From: Streptomyces sp. Ru62 | GTDB taxonomy: Bacteria > Actinomycetota > Actinomycetes > Streptomycetales > Streptomycetaceae | Length of the DNA: 64,000 bases | NCBI RefSeq assembly: GCF_002920615.1 | Contig: NZ_PQSU01000008.1 | Coordinates: 1 to 64,000, forward strand | Direction of reading: 5' to 3' | Shown here: piece by piece, positions 25,879 through 34,199 of the stretch | Position numbering within the stretch: position 1 is the stretch's first letter | Layout: every line of letters begins with the position of its first letter | Made by a program: the position numbers and the translations under genes | The notes under the pieces: model-generated | What the model was told of the DNA's origin: nothing | What the model saw: only the letters and a program-made list of their open reading frames with translations | The model's database searches: none

Positions 25879-26646
25879 TCACCCGGCGGGGCCGCCCACG
25901 GTGGCGGCCCCGCTGTGCTCACCGCTGTCGTCCCCGCCGCCCGCGCCGGGACGCCGTACGACGAGACTGCTCACCTCGAAGCTCATCTCGGTCGTGTCGG
26001 GATCGGGTGGCGGGTGGTAACGGCCTGCGCTCACGGAGAGGTTGACGATGAGATGGGCGTGCCAGGCGCGGCCCACGCCCCGCCCGTCCGAGAACACCCG
26101 CGTGCCGTTCAGCCACCAGACGACCGAACGGCGTCCGAAGTCGGTGCGCAGGTCCACCCAGGCGCCGGGACCGACGGCGTCGTCGTGCACATAGCGCTCG
26201 GCGCCGCGTACATGGTTGGTCAGTTCCAGCAGGTCCGGGTGGTCCGGGTGGTATTCGAAGACGTCGATCTCCTGGTCGCCGTCCCGCCAGGTCCAGATGG
26301 CCGGCCAGGCGCCGATCTCCCGGGGGAGCCGGACGCGGGCCTCCAGCACGTCCCCCGACCGGACCGTGAACCCCTCCTCGCTCCCCTCGGTGGTCAGCAG
26401 CCCCGTGTTCCATCTGCCGTCCGGCCGGCGCGTGGCCCGGAAGACCCCGGAGCGGCTGTGGTCGGCGTCGGACACCAGGTAGTCCAGTTTGTCGTCGCCC
26501 GGATTGACCGGGCCGCCGTCCGGATAGGCCCACGAGCGGCCCGCGACCCACTGCGTCTCCGAAGCGAAGTCCGCCGTGAACACGACGTCGGATCCGGTCG
26601 GGCGGCGCGGAGCCGGCAGGGGGCCGCCCGGTGCGTGTTCGTCCAT
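25879..26646 (-). CDS. Glycoside hydrolase family 16-like protein
   Basis: 255 residues from ATG 26646 (MDEHAPGGPL). Concanavalin-type jelly roll with the GH16 catalytic signature EIDVFEYHP (Glu-x-Asp-x-x-Glu) near residue 140, preceded by WPAIWTWRDGDQ. No signal peptide or membrane segment is seen, unusual for a GH16 enzyme, so it may be intracellular or exported differently. It is the last gene of a three-gene leftward operon after a pyruvyl transferase and an FAD oxidoreductase. A hairpin-forming GGCGGGGC/GCCCCGC pair lies inside its last codons. Confidence 0.85.
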   Translation of the reverse strand: MDEHAPGGPLPAPRRPTGSDVVFTADFASETQWVAGRSWAYPDGGPVNPGDDKLDYLVSDADHSRSGVFRATRRPDGRWNTGLLTTEGSEEGFTVRSGDVLEARVRLPREIGAWPAIWTWRDGDQEIDVFEYHPDHPDLLELTNHVRGAERYVHDDAVGPGAWVDLRTDFGRRSVVWWLNGTRVFSDGRGVGRAWHAHLIVNLSVSAGRYHPPPDPDTTEMSFEVSSLVVRRPGAGGGDDSGEHSGAATVGGPAG

Positions 26647-26732
26647 GCCCGATGTCTCACCGGCGGTCGCCCGGTCATGCGCCCGGGCCCCGATCCGGCG
26701 CCGAGATTGAGCCGTCCGGGTGAACGGACGGC

Positions 26733-28142
26733 TCAGCGCAGACTGGCGCCCTGGGCGCGCAGCTCCCGCTGGACCGCGTTCACCGGGACGTCCCGCGGCT
26801 GCCGCCCCTGGGTCGCCGCCAGGGCCGCGCAGACGCCCGCCGCCTGCCCGGTGGCCATGGAGATCGGCATGACGCGGTAGGAGGAGTGGGCCACGTGGTC
26901 GCCGGAGATGCAGCGGCCCGCGACCAGGACCCGCTCCACCCCCCGGGGGAAGAGGCAGCGCAGCGGGATGTCGTACGACTCCCCGCGCGGCAGCCGCTTC
27001 AGCGTGGTGCCGCGGCCGCTCGGGTTGTGGATGTCCACCGGGTAGGCACCGCGGGCGATCGCGTCCTGGAAGGTGCGGGCCGTGAGCACGTCGTCGCCCG
27101 TCAGCCGGTACTCGCCCACGATCCGCCGCGTCTCCCGGACGCCGACCTGGACGCCGCTCTGCACGACGTAGGAGTCCGCGAAGCCCGGTACGCGTTCGCG
27201 CAGGAAACGGGCGATCTGCGCCATCTGCCGGTGAGCGGTGAACTCGGCCCGGGTCAGGTCCCACACGCTGGTGCCGAGCACCTCGGTGATACGGGTCGAG
27301 TTCACCGCCACCTCGCCGGCGTTGGGGGTGGCGAAGAAGAGCACGTCCTCGCGGGGCAGGTCCAGCTCCCCGGCGTCCGTGGCGGCGCGGACCAGGTCCC
27401 ACAGTCCGTGCACGCCCCGCCACTGGTCCGGGTGGGCGCGGGTGTAGGCGGTGAAGTCGTCGTGGTCGAAACGGGCCATGCGGAACATCAGTGACATGGG
27501 CTGCGTCCAGCCGTCCTCCGGCCGGCCGACCTCGTACGAGGCCCCCGCCGCCGCGGCGATGTCCCCGTCCCCGGTGCAGTCGACGACGACGTCCGCGTCC
27601 ATGACGAGGGGACCGGACTTCGTCTCGAACACCGCACGCGCCCGGTCCGGCAGGCTGAGGACGTCGGAGGCGAACGAGTGGAGGAGCGTGCGGACCTCGT
27701 GCATCTCCAGCAGCTCGTACACCACCAGCTTGAACAGCTCCGGGTCGAAGGGCACGGTGTAGCCGGTCTCCAGTGCGGGCCGGATCGCCGCTCCCGCGCG
27801 CACCAGGTGGTCGAGCAGCACCCACAGCACCCCGCCGACGACCGGCTGGCCCTCGCCGTGATCGGGCGGCAGCAGACGCGTGGTGTCGCCGGGCACGGCC
27901 TGCTTGACCTCGTTGTGGAAGCTCATCAGGGGCATCACCAGCGCCGCGGTGGCGTTGCCGCCGAGGAACCCGTAGCGCTCGACGAGGACCACCTCGGCGC
28001 CCGCGTTGGCGGCACCCAGAGCCGCGCTGATGCCGGCCGGCCCGCCGCCGATCACCAGCACCTGCGTCGACCCCGCGTGCAGCGCCTTGCGCGGCGGGAG
28101 CTCCACCGTCCTCGGAACGCGGGGCGGCATCAGGTAGGACAC
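26733..28142 (-). CDS. FAD-dependent oxidoreductase (PF12831 type)
   Basis: 469 residues. N-terminal Rossmann motif VLVIGGGPAGISAALGAANAGAEVVLVER binds FAD; GFLGGNATAALV and DVVVDCTGDGDIAAAAGA follow the FAD_oxidored family pattern, and the C-terminal VLVAGRCISGDHVAHSSYRVMP completes the flavin fold. There is no signal peptide. Family members oxidise diverse substrates, so no substrate is assigned. It lies 35 bp downstream of the pyruvyl transferase gene and 86 bp upstream of the GH16 gene, forming a likely operon. Confidence 0.9.
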   Translation of the reverse strand: MSYLMPPRVPRTVELPPRKALHAGSTQVLVIGGGPAGISAALGAANAGAEVVLVERYGFLGGNATAALVMPLMSFHNEVKQAVPGDTTRLLPPDHGEGQPVVGGVLWVLLDHLVRAGAAIRPALETGYTVPFDPELFKLVVYELLEMHEVRTLLHSFASDVLSLPDRARAVFETKSGPLVMDADVVVDCTGDGDIAAAAGASYEVGRPEDGWTQPMSLMFRMARFDHDDFTAYTRAHPDQWRGVHGLWDLVRAATDAGELDLPREDVLFFATPNAGEVAVNSTRITEVLGTSVWDLTRAEFTAHRQMAQIARFLRERVPGFADSYVVQSGVQVGVRETRRIVGEYRLTGDDVLTARTFQDAIARGAYPVDIHNPSGRGTTLKRLPRGESYDIPLRCLFPRGVERVLVAGRCISGDHVAHSSYRVMPISMATGQAAGVCAALAATQGRQPRDVPVNAVQRELRAQGASLR

Positions 28143-28177
28143 GTCTCACTCCCTCGGAGAACCGGTGGCCGTCGGCC

Positions 28178-29332
28178 TCAGCCCGCGGCGGAGGCCACCA
28201 CGGGCACGCCGCCGGGTACGACGTCGTGCGGGGCGGCACCGTCCAGATAGGCGAGGAGCCGCTCTGCCGTCCGTGCCGCCCGCAGCCGCATCTCCGCCGT
28301 CCGCACGGCCGTGTCCGCCACCCGGGCCTCCCGCTCGTCCCACAGGCGGTCCACCTCCGCCAGCAGCAGCCCGGCCGTCTCCCGGACCACACCGCGCAGG
28401 GCCGGCGCGCCGATCTGCTGGGCGAAGTCGAAGACCTTGCCCGCGTAGGGCAGGGGCAGCAGGGGGATCCCGGCCAGCGCGGCGAAGACGAGGAAGTGCA
28501 GCCGCATGCCGACGGCCAGATCGAGCTGCTCGACGATGTCGAGGACCTGCTGCGGCCCGTGATCGCCGTGCAGCACCGTGCAGCGGTCCGCCTCGGCCAT
28601 CCGCGACACCACCGCGTGGGCGTGCCGCATGTCGCCGCGTTCCATGGAGACGAAGACGACATGGGCGTCCAACCGGTGGACCAGGAAGTCACCCACACTG
28701 GCGAGGAGCTGGTGGTACCCCTCCTCGTCCAGGTGCTCCGCGGCGCGCCCGGGTTCCCGCACGCTCATGCCCACCAGCCGCACCCCGCGCGGTACGGCCT
28801 CCGCCCGCAGCAACGCCGCACCACGGCCGCCGGGTTCCAGCAGCAGCGCCGGATCGGCGGTGACCAGGACGGGACGGTCGAGACCGGCCTCTTCCAGCAC
28901 GAGCTTCGACTCCTCGTCGCGCACCGTCACCTCGACCGCGTCCGACAGCACCGTACGGACCCACGCGCAGTCCGACTCGTCGGTGAGCGGCCCCGCCCCC
29001 ACGGCGTAGGTGAAGACGGGCACGCCGAGGTCCTGCGCGGTACGGGCCGTCCGCAGATAGCGCCGCGCCTCGGTGTCGTAGAGGATCCCGCCGCCACCGA
29101 GGACCAGGACGCTCAGCCGGCGCAGGTGCGCGGAGATGCCCTCCCGGCAGACGCCCTCCCACCCGACGACCTCGACATCCGGATGGGCCCTGCGGGTGTG
29201 CCGGGGATCGCGGGAGAAGACCACGAAGCGAGTGCCCGGCCGGCCTGCCCGGACGCGGTTCAGCAGGGCGGTGAGGATCGCCTCGTCGCCCACGTTCCGG
29301 CCGCCGTAGGAACCCAGCACGCCTACGGTCAT
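28178..29332 (-). CDS. Polysaccharide pyruvyl transferase family protein
   Basis: Start set at ATG 29332 (MTVGVLGSYGGRNVGDEAIL), the normal family beginning; an in-frame ATG at 29383 is an alternative. 384 residues. GSYGGRNVGDEA, VLGGGGILYDTE, VFTYAVGAGPL and GMRLHFLVFAALAGIPLLPLPYAGKV match the CsaB/pyruvyl transferase family, which adds ketal pyruvate to sugars of cell-surface polymers from PEP. It is the first gene of the operon with the FAD oxidoreductase and GH16 genes, pointing to a modified surface or storage glycan. Confidence 0.88.
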   Translation of the reverse strand: MTVGVLGSYGGRNVGDEAILTALLNRVRAGRPGTRFVVFSRDPRHTRRAHPDVEVVGWEGVCREGISAHLRRLSVLVLGGGGILYDTEARRYLRTARTAQDLGVPVFTYAVGAGPLTDESDCAWVRTVLSDAVEVTVRDEESKLVLEEAGLDRPVLVTADPALLLEPGGRGAALLRAEAVPRGVRLVGMSVREPGRAAEHLDEEGYHQLLASVGDFLVHRLDAHVVFVSMERGDMRHAHAVVSRMAEADRCTVLHGDHGPQQVLDIVEQLDLAVGMRLHFLVFAALAGIPLLPLPYAGKVFDFAQQIGAPALRGVVRETAGLLLAEVDRLWDEREARVADTAVRTAEMRLRAARTAERLLAYLDGAAPHDVVPGGVPVVASAAG

Positions 29333-29653
29333 GCCCTGCGCACCATCCACGGCCGCTCCCTGCCGTACGACCCTTATGAGCATGTCTGTACCAGCTTGCC
29401 GTCGTCCGCGGGGAACGCGCGACCGCGTCGCTCGGCGCTCAGGGGCCTCGTTCGCGGGGGGAGGCTCACGTCCGGCCGGCCCGCGACGCACGACTGCCCG
29501 TCCACGGGAGCCGGGGCGTCGACGAGCGCCGGACGGAGCAGCCGGCCGCGGAGCCGTCCGGCGGCTGACCGGCCGGGACGCCCCCGCGGCCGGGTCCGGC
29601 GAGGGACGACGTCCCGCGCCGGGGCGGGTCGCGTGCGGGGTGGCCTTGGCCGG
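29333..29653. other. Intergenic region, no gene seen
   Basis: About 320 bp. No frame has family resemblance or a plausible start; the region is GC-rich with no clear promoter pattern. It should hold the promoter of the pyruvyl transferase operon. Confidence 0.45.
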
Positions 29654-29827
29654 TCAGCGGAGCACGCGGTGGCTCCTGCCTCCCCGGCGGAAGCGCACCG
29701 CCGCGTAGACGAGGTCGAGGACGAGCACGACGGCGCCGATGACCAGCAGGTAGAGCAGGCCGTGGACGACGAATCCGATGATGCCCAGGACGACGGCCAC
29801 GAGGATCAGGAACAGGAACAGAGTCAT
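29654..29827 (-). CDS. Small hydrophobic membrane protein, 57 residues
   Basis: Found by direct reading: ATG at 29827 preceded by GGGAGA, stop at 29654-29656. The product starts MTLFLFLILVAVVLGIIGFV, continues with a second hydrophobic stretch (LLYLLVIGAVVLVLDLVYAA) and ends in a basic tail rich in Arg. It fits a two-helix hairpin small membrane protein like the short hydrophobic proteins common next to Streptomyces stress genes. The PRC-barrel gene lies 25 bp upstream on the same strand, so they are probably co-transcribed. Confidence 0.75.
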   Translation of the reverse strand: MTLFLFLILVAVVLGIIGFVVHGLLYLLVIGAVVLVLDLVYAAVRFRRGGRSHRVLR

Positions 29828-29852
29828 CGGGTCTCCCGGCGTTCTTCCGTGC

Positions 29853-30209
29853 TCAACGGCGGGCCAGGCGCCGCTCGCCGCCGGCCCCCGGGGTATAGGT
29901 CAGCTCGTAGTGGGCGAAGACGTCCGGCTCCTCGGCGACGGGCAGTTCCCCGTCGGTGTCGATCGCCGGGGCCTTCTTGACCTGGTCCTTGCTGTGGGTG
30001 ACCTTCAGGTAGCCGGGACCGACCGTCGCACCGGGGAGCGGCACGAACACCAGGCGGCGACGGGTGGGCATGCCCACGATCACCGTGGCGAAGAACGGCT
30101 GGTCGGTGGCCGTGTCCACATAGACCGACTCCAGGACGCCGATCTTGTGCCCCTTGGGGTCGACGACGTCATGACCTCGCCACTCGCGGATATCGGATGC
30201 CTCGAACAT
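29853..30209 (-). CDS. PRC-barrel domain protein
   Basis: The start is ATG 30209 (MFEASDIREWRGHDVVDPKG) after an excellent GAGGAGG. 118 residues. The first 80 residues form a PRC barrel (GHKIGVLESVYVDTATDQPFFATV; RRLVFVPLPGATVGPGYLKV), followed by an acidic tail (VAEEPDVFAHYEL). PRC barrels serve in RNA processing and electron transport; the Streptomyces stand-alone versions are uncharacterised, stress-associated proteins. It appears to be first of a two-gene unit with the small membrane protein. Confidence 0.88.
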   Translation of the reverse strand: MFEASDIREWRGHDVVDPKGHKIGVLESVYVDTATDQPFFATVIVGMPTRRRLVFVPLPGATVGPGYLKVTHSKDQVKKAPAIDTDGELPVAEEPDVFAHYELTYTPGAGGERRLARR

Positions 30210-30273
30210 CAGAACCTCCTCTGCGGGGGTACCCACGATCGGGCCGGTGATGTGGCCGCGCCATCCGAATGCC

Positions 30274-31491
30274 TCAGAAGGCGTACCGGATGCGCAGCCA
30301 GGGGACGTGGGACGCCAGGAGGTCCCGCAGGGTCCGTACGGCCTCCGCTTTGACGCCAGTGGCGTAGCGGACGTTCAGCGCGCCGTTCTCCGAGCGTTTG
30401 CCCTCTTGCAGGGCGGGCTGCCACAGCACTTCCTCGGCGCGGGGGTGCCATCCGAGATTGACCTCGTGCAGCTCCCGGTTGTGCGTGAGCATGATGACTT
30501 CGGCGGCCGCCTGCCGTTTGACCCTGTCGGGCAGGGCGTCGTCGAGATGCCGTAGCAGTTCGGTCCAGGCTTCCTGCCAGCCCGGGCGCACCACCACGGG
30601 GGAGAGGTTGAAGTGGACTTCGTATCCCGCGTCCAGGAAGTCCGCCGCGGCGGCGATCCGGTCCCCGACCGGGGAGGTCCGCAGATCCAGCAGGTTCGAG
30701 TCCGCCGAGGGCATCAGCGAGAAGCGGATGCGCGTCCGGCCCCGCGGGTCCAGGGCCAGCAGGTCGGGGTTGACGAACTTGGTGGCGAACGACGCCTTGG
30801 CCGTGGGCCACTGGCGGAAGGCACGGACGAGATCCGCGGTGTTGTCGCTGACGAGCGCGTCCACCGAACAGTCGCCGTTCTCCCCGATGTCGTAGACCCA
30901 GGCCGACGGGTCGCACTGGTTGGGGTCCCGTTTCCGGCCCTGCCGTGCGATGTGCCGTGCCAGGTGGGCGATGATGCCGTCGATGTTGGTGAAGACGGTG
31001 ATGGGGTTGGCGTACCCCTTGCGCCGTGGCACGTAGCAGTACGCGCAGGCCATCGCGCACCCGTTGGAGGCGCTGGGGGCGATCCAGTCGGCGGACCGGC
31101 CGTTGGGCCGCGTCGTCAGTGTCTTCTTCTCGCCCAGGACCAGTGTCTCCCCCTTCACCCGCACCCAGCGCTCGACGTTCCCCTCGTTGCCGTGCAGCCC
31201 GGGGATGCGCCAGTGGGACTCCACCTCGATCACCTCGGCCCGGGGGAAGCGGGCGAGGATCTGGCGGCCGCGTGCGGAGGCGGCGGCGGCCGGCTCGGCG
31301 TAGACGGTCCGTACCGGCAGGAGGCGGCGGGCGACCGCGGAGTCACGGAACGAGCGCTGGTGCTCCGCCCCGTGCCCGGGAGCCGTGCCGCCCCGGCCGG
31401 TCGTGCGCGCGCCGGGCGCGGCGGTGCCCAGCGCGTCGACGTCGAACAGGGTGTCGGGGCCGTCGTCCGGTCCGGCGGAGGGGTACCGCAT
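30274..31491 (-). CDS. Spore photoproduct lyase-like radical SAM protein
   Basis: 405 residues from ATG 31491; a GTG at 31530 is an alternative. The radical SAM cluster motif is CAMACAYCYV (Cys-x3-Cys-x2-Cys), and SNGCAMACAYCYVPRRKGYANP with the long following barrel resembles the actinobacterial spore photoproduct lyase family, which repairs the thymine dimer of UV-damaged spore DNA. SIGNATURES such as RIRFSLMPSADS, FNLSPVVVRPGWQ and MLTHNRELHEVN fit the same group. True lyase activity in Streptomyces has not been shown by this sequence. Genes around it are small stress-type proteins. Confidence 0.85.
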   Translation of the reverse strand: MRYPSAGPDDGPDTLFDVDALGTAAPGARTTGRGGTAPGHGAEHQRSFRDSAVARRLLPVRTVYAEPAAAASARGRQILARFPRAEVIEVESHWRIPGLHGNEGNVERWVRVKGETLVLGEKKTLTTRPNGRSADWIAPSASNGCAMACAYCYVPRRKGYANPITVFTNIDGIIAHLARHIARQGRKRDPNQCDPSAWVYDIGENGDCSVDALVSDNTADLVRAFRQWPTAKASFATKFVNPDLLALDPRGRTRIRFSLMPSADSNLLDLRTSPVGDRIAAAADFLDAGYEVHFNLSPVVVRPGWQEAWTELLRHLDDALPDRVKRQAAAEVIMLTHNRELHEVNLGWHPRAEEVLWQPALQEGKRSENGALNVRYATGVKAEAVRTLRDLLASHVPWLRIRYAF

Positions 31492-31613
31492 CTCTGCTCC
31501 GCTCGGGAAGGTGCCTGGTGGAGTCCTCACTCCACTGTAGGCATGCGGCGCAGCGGTGGTTCCGCGCGCCCGGCACAGGAGCAGGTGTCTCCGCTCCCCG
31601 CCCGCGACCGGGC

Positions 31614-31850
31614 CTACTTCTTCCTCTTGAGTGCGGACGGCTTGTGCACCGCCGAGCGGCCGGACTTGTCGCTGCGCACCTCGTACTGCGGGTCGTCGGA
31701 CGAGGCGTTCACCGTGCGTCCCGCCGCCTCGGTGCGCTCGGTGATCTTCTTCTCCACGGTGCCCGTGGTCTCGCTTCCGTGACTGCGCCAGGCGACCTTG
31801 TCGCCCTTGGACAGCTCGTTCTCGCCTGACGCGCGCTTGGCCTCGGCCAT
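31614..31850 (-). CDS. DUF2945 (HVA1/TUDOR-like) small protein
   Basis: The start is ATG 31850 (MAEAKRASGENELSKGDKVAW), with GGGAG upstream; longer upstream readings look non-coding. 78 residues. LSKGDKVAWRSHGSETTGTVEKKITERTE and DPQYEVRSDKSGRSAVHKPSAL match the DUF2945 family, small basic proteins of unknown function. It ends with a lysine-rich tail. It lies behind the photolyase-like gene in the run of small stress-type genes. Confidence 0.85.
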   Translation of the reverse strand: MAEAKRASGENELSKGDKVAWRSHGSETTGTVEKKITERTEAAGRTVNASSDDPQYEVRSDKSGRSAVHKPSALKRKK

Positions 31851-31977
31851 GGTCGTACTCCCGGGAACAGAGGTTCCGGCGTGCCGGTGGTTTCCGGTAC
31901 GTCCTCCTACCACCGTGCCGGGAGAGGGCGCGGTCCGCACCTGAGGGCCCGGCCGGCCCTCTCCTGGGCCGCAGAGG

Positions 31978-32595
31978 TCAGGAGAGCTTGCCGACCGCCG
32001 TTCGGGTGGTCGTCTTGAAGGCCTTGACCGGGGCGTCGCGGAACGAGCCCATCTGGGACCACTTCACGACCGTCACGGTCCTGCCGGCGCGGCCGACCGA
32101 GAACAGGGCGATGTCGGAGGCGCCCCAGGTCGCGGTGGTGTGGACGCCGTAGACGTGGGCGCCGTCCGCCACCTTGACCTTGCCGTAGTACTTCTTGGCC
32201 GCCGTGATGTCCGGGAACTGCGACCGGAGCTTCTTCGCGCAGCCCGCGAGGTCCTTGCGCAGCAGGCCGGCGAAGTCGGCGGCGCGCTGTGCGTCGCGCT
32301 CCACCACGGTGACCTGCAGTGCGTTGGTGTCGAGGTCCGTCCAGTAGACGCGGTGCACGGAGATCGACGGCAGGGCGTCCCCGACGCAGATCGGCAGCGG
32401 GTCCGGCTGGCCGGCGGTGACCGGCCCGGCGTACCAGGGCGACGACGGGTGGGGCGGCAGGTCCGCCGGGTCGAGGAAGGCGGGTGCGTCGGCGGTGCCG
32501 GCGGCAGCCGTCGCCGGCACCGCCGCCAGCGCGAGGGCGGTGCCGGTGGCCAGGGCCGTCAGAGTGTTACGGAAGCCACGCGTCCGGATCGTCAT
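31978..32595 (-). CDS. Secreted hypothetical protein
   Basis: 205 residues with a clear signal peptide (MTIRTRGFRNTLTALATGTALALA, cleavage near ATAAA at residue 31). The mature part resembles a small sensor-type extracellular domain: a PICVGDALPSISVHRVYW segment, two cysteines (ICVG and LAGCAKK) likely forming a disulfide, and an alpha/beta pattern ending VKAFKTTTRTAVGKLS. No enzyme motif is seen; the role is unknown. It is transcribed away from the cobalamin riboswitch. Confidence 0.78.
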   Translation of the reverse strand: MTIRTRGFRNTLTALATGTALALAAVPATAAAGTADAPAFLDPADLPPHPSSPWYAGPVTAGQPDPLPICVGDALPSISVHRVYWTDLDTNALQVTVVERDAQRAADFAGLLRKDLAGCAKKLRSQFPDITAAKKYYGKVKVADGAHVYGVHTTATWGASDIALFSVGRAGRTVTVVKWSQMGSFRDAPVKAFKTTTRTAVGKLS

Positions 32596-32899
32596 GCTGT
32601 CCCCCTGTGCGGTGTGATGCGCCGGATGCCGGTGAGGACGGGTTCCTCCCGGCCGTCATGTGGAGTACGACCCGTCACGGGAGCGGTTCGTTGTGCGCCC
32701 GTGTGGCACGGAACGGTCACGGACGTCACCGTTCGGTGCTTGCACCCGCCTCTCGCCCGGGCCCAGCCGGACGGGCAGGCTGCGCACGCCGCGGGCCACG
32801 CGAGCGGGGCTGTACGACACCCGGTGACCGGCCGGCCGGGGCCGGCGGGCGCTCCCCGTCCCCGGCTCTACCGACCGCCGGTAGGCGCGCCCACGGTGA
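32596..32899. other. Intergenic region upstream of the cobalamin riboswitch
   Basis: No gene is seen. It must contain the promoters of both the secreted protein and the cobalamin importer; I saw no confident -10/-35 pair. Confidence 0.4.
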
Positions 32900-33040
32900 A
32901 CGGTGCGTTAGGCTCCCCTTGCCTCCCGTGGGGGAAGTCCGGTGAGAGTCCGGCGCTGACCCGCAACGGTGTGTGCGGGGACCTGTGGTCCTCGCGCGAG
33001 CCCGATCGCCCGCGGAGGGGTCAGCGACCCGTTTGACTGC
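32900..33040 (+). ncRNA. Cobalamin (adenosylcobalamin-type) riboswitch
   Basis: The core matches the B12 element: GGGGAAGTCCGGTGAGAGTC around 32931-32950, then CGGCGCTGACCCGCAACGGT, and the downstream B12-box-like GAGCCCGATCGCCCGC near 32999-33014. The three-gene ABC importer of the vitamin B12/iron-chelate class begins 102 nt later. A perfect 12-bp palindrome GTACGGCCGTAC at 33076-33087 may be part of the expression platform. Boundaries are approximate. Confidence 0.9.
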
Positions 33041-33141
33041 TCGCCGCGGACTGCGAGAGGGGGGCCGCGCGGCCGGTACGGCCGTACGGGCTGTCCCTGT
33101 TTCGACGTCCCGCGGCAGCCCGTGCGAAGGACGGCCCCACC

Positions 33142-34197
33142 GTGCGTCGAAGAACGGCCCCCGGCCGGATACCCGCGCTGCCGCTCGGCCTGGGGCTGGC
33201 AGTGCTGCTGGTGCTCTCCCTCCTGTGCGGTGTCGCACTCGGGGCCGCCGGAATCGGCTGGGCCGACGTGCTCCGCCTCCTGTGGGCCGGGCTCACCGGC
33301 GGCACCGTGCACACGAACGACGCGGCCCCCTACACCATCGTCTGGGAGATCCGGCTGCCCCGGGTCCTGCTCGCCGCCGTCATCGGGGCGGGGCTCGCGG
33401 CGGTCGGCGTGGCCGTGCAGGCCATGGTCCGCAACGCGCTGGCCGACCCGTTCGTCCTGGGCATCTCCTCCGGCGCGGCGGTGGGCGCCAACGCCGTCAT
33501 CCTGCTCGGCGCGCTGGCGGGACTCGGGGTGTGGGCGCTGTCGGTGTCGGCGTTCGCCTCGGCGCTCGGGGCCATGGCCCTCGTGTACGCAGTGGCCCGC
33601 TCGCCGCACGGACCGACCCCGCTACGGCTGATCCTGACGGGCACCGCACTGGCGTACGGCTTCGAGGCCGTCACCACCGTCATGGTGTTCGGCGCCGCCC
33701 GGGGCGAGGCGGCCCGGTCGGCGATGATGTGGCTGCTGGGCAGCCTCGGGGGCGCCAACTGGGCGCAGTTGCCGCTCGCCGCGGTGACCGTGGCCGCCGG
33801 ATGGGCGTGGCTGCGATGGCGTGCGGAGGCGCTGAACGCGCTGTCCATGGGCGACGAGACCTCGGCCGCCCTCGGCGTCCCACCACCCCGGCTGCGGCGG
33901 GAACTGTTCCTGGTGACCGCGGCCGTCACGGGAACCGTCGTCGCGGTCAGCGGGGCCATCGGCTTCGTCGGGCTGATGGTGCCGCACGTCGTGCGCATGC
34001 TGGTCGGTGCCGACCACCGCCGGGTGCTGGCGGTGGCCCCGCTCGCGGGAGCGGTGCTGCTGGTGTGGGCGGACGTGCTGTCCCGGCTGCTGCTCGCCCC
34101 GGCCGAACTGCCGGTCGGGGTCATCACCGCGGTGGTCGGGGTGCCCGCGTTCCTGCTGCTGATGCGGCGGGGCGGTCACGCGTTCGGAGGGCGCTGA
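33142..34197 (+). CDS. FecCD-type ABC transporter permease (BtuC-like)
   Basis: 351 residues, GTG start after GAAGGA. About ten hydrophobic segments; the FecCD signatures RLPRVLLAAVIGAGLAAVGVAVQAMVRNALADP and GFVGLMVPHVVRMLVG are present. It forms the membrane channel of a cobalamin/siderophore importer. The upstream riboswitch makes cobalamin (or a cobamide precursor) the likely cargo. The ATPase gene starts 2 nt after its stop. Confidence 0.95.
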   Translation: MRRRTAPGRIPALPLGLGLAVLLVLSLLCGVALGAAGIGWADVLRLLWAGLTGGTVHTNDAAPYTIVWEIRLPRVLLAAVIGAGLAAVGVAVQAMVRNALADPFVLGISSGAAVGANAVILLGALAGLGVWALSVSAFASALGAMALVYAVARSPHGPTPLRLILTGTALAYGFEAVTTVMVFGAARGEAARSAMMWLLGSLGGANWAQLPLAAVTVAAGWAWLRWRAEALNALSMGDETSAALGVPPPRLRRELFLVTAAVTGTVVAVSGAIGFVGLMVPHVVRMLVGADHRRVLAVAPLAGAVLLVWADVLSRLLLAPAELPVGVITAVVGVPAFLLLMRRGGHAFGGR

Positions 34198-34199
34198 AC

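Noticed and set aside
30229..30234. Minus-strand GGGTAC upstream of the PRC-barrel gene considered as a sigma-B promoter
   Set aside because: No GNNT element at 14-16 bp spacing on that strand.
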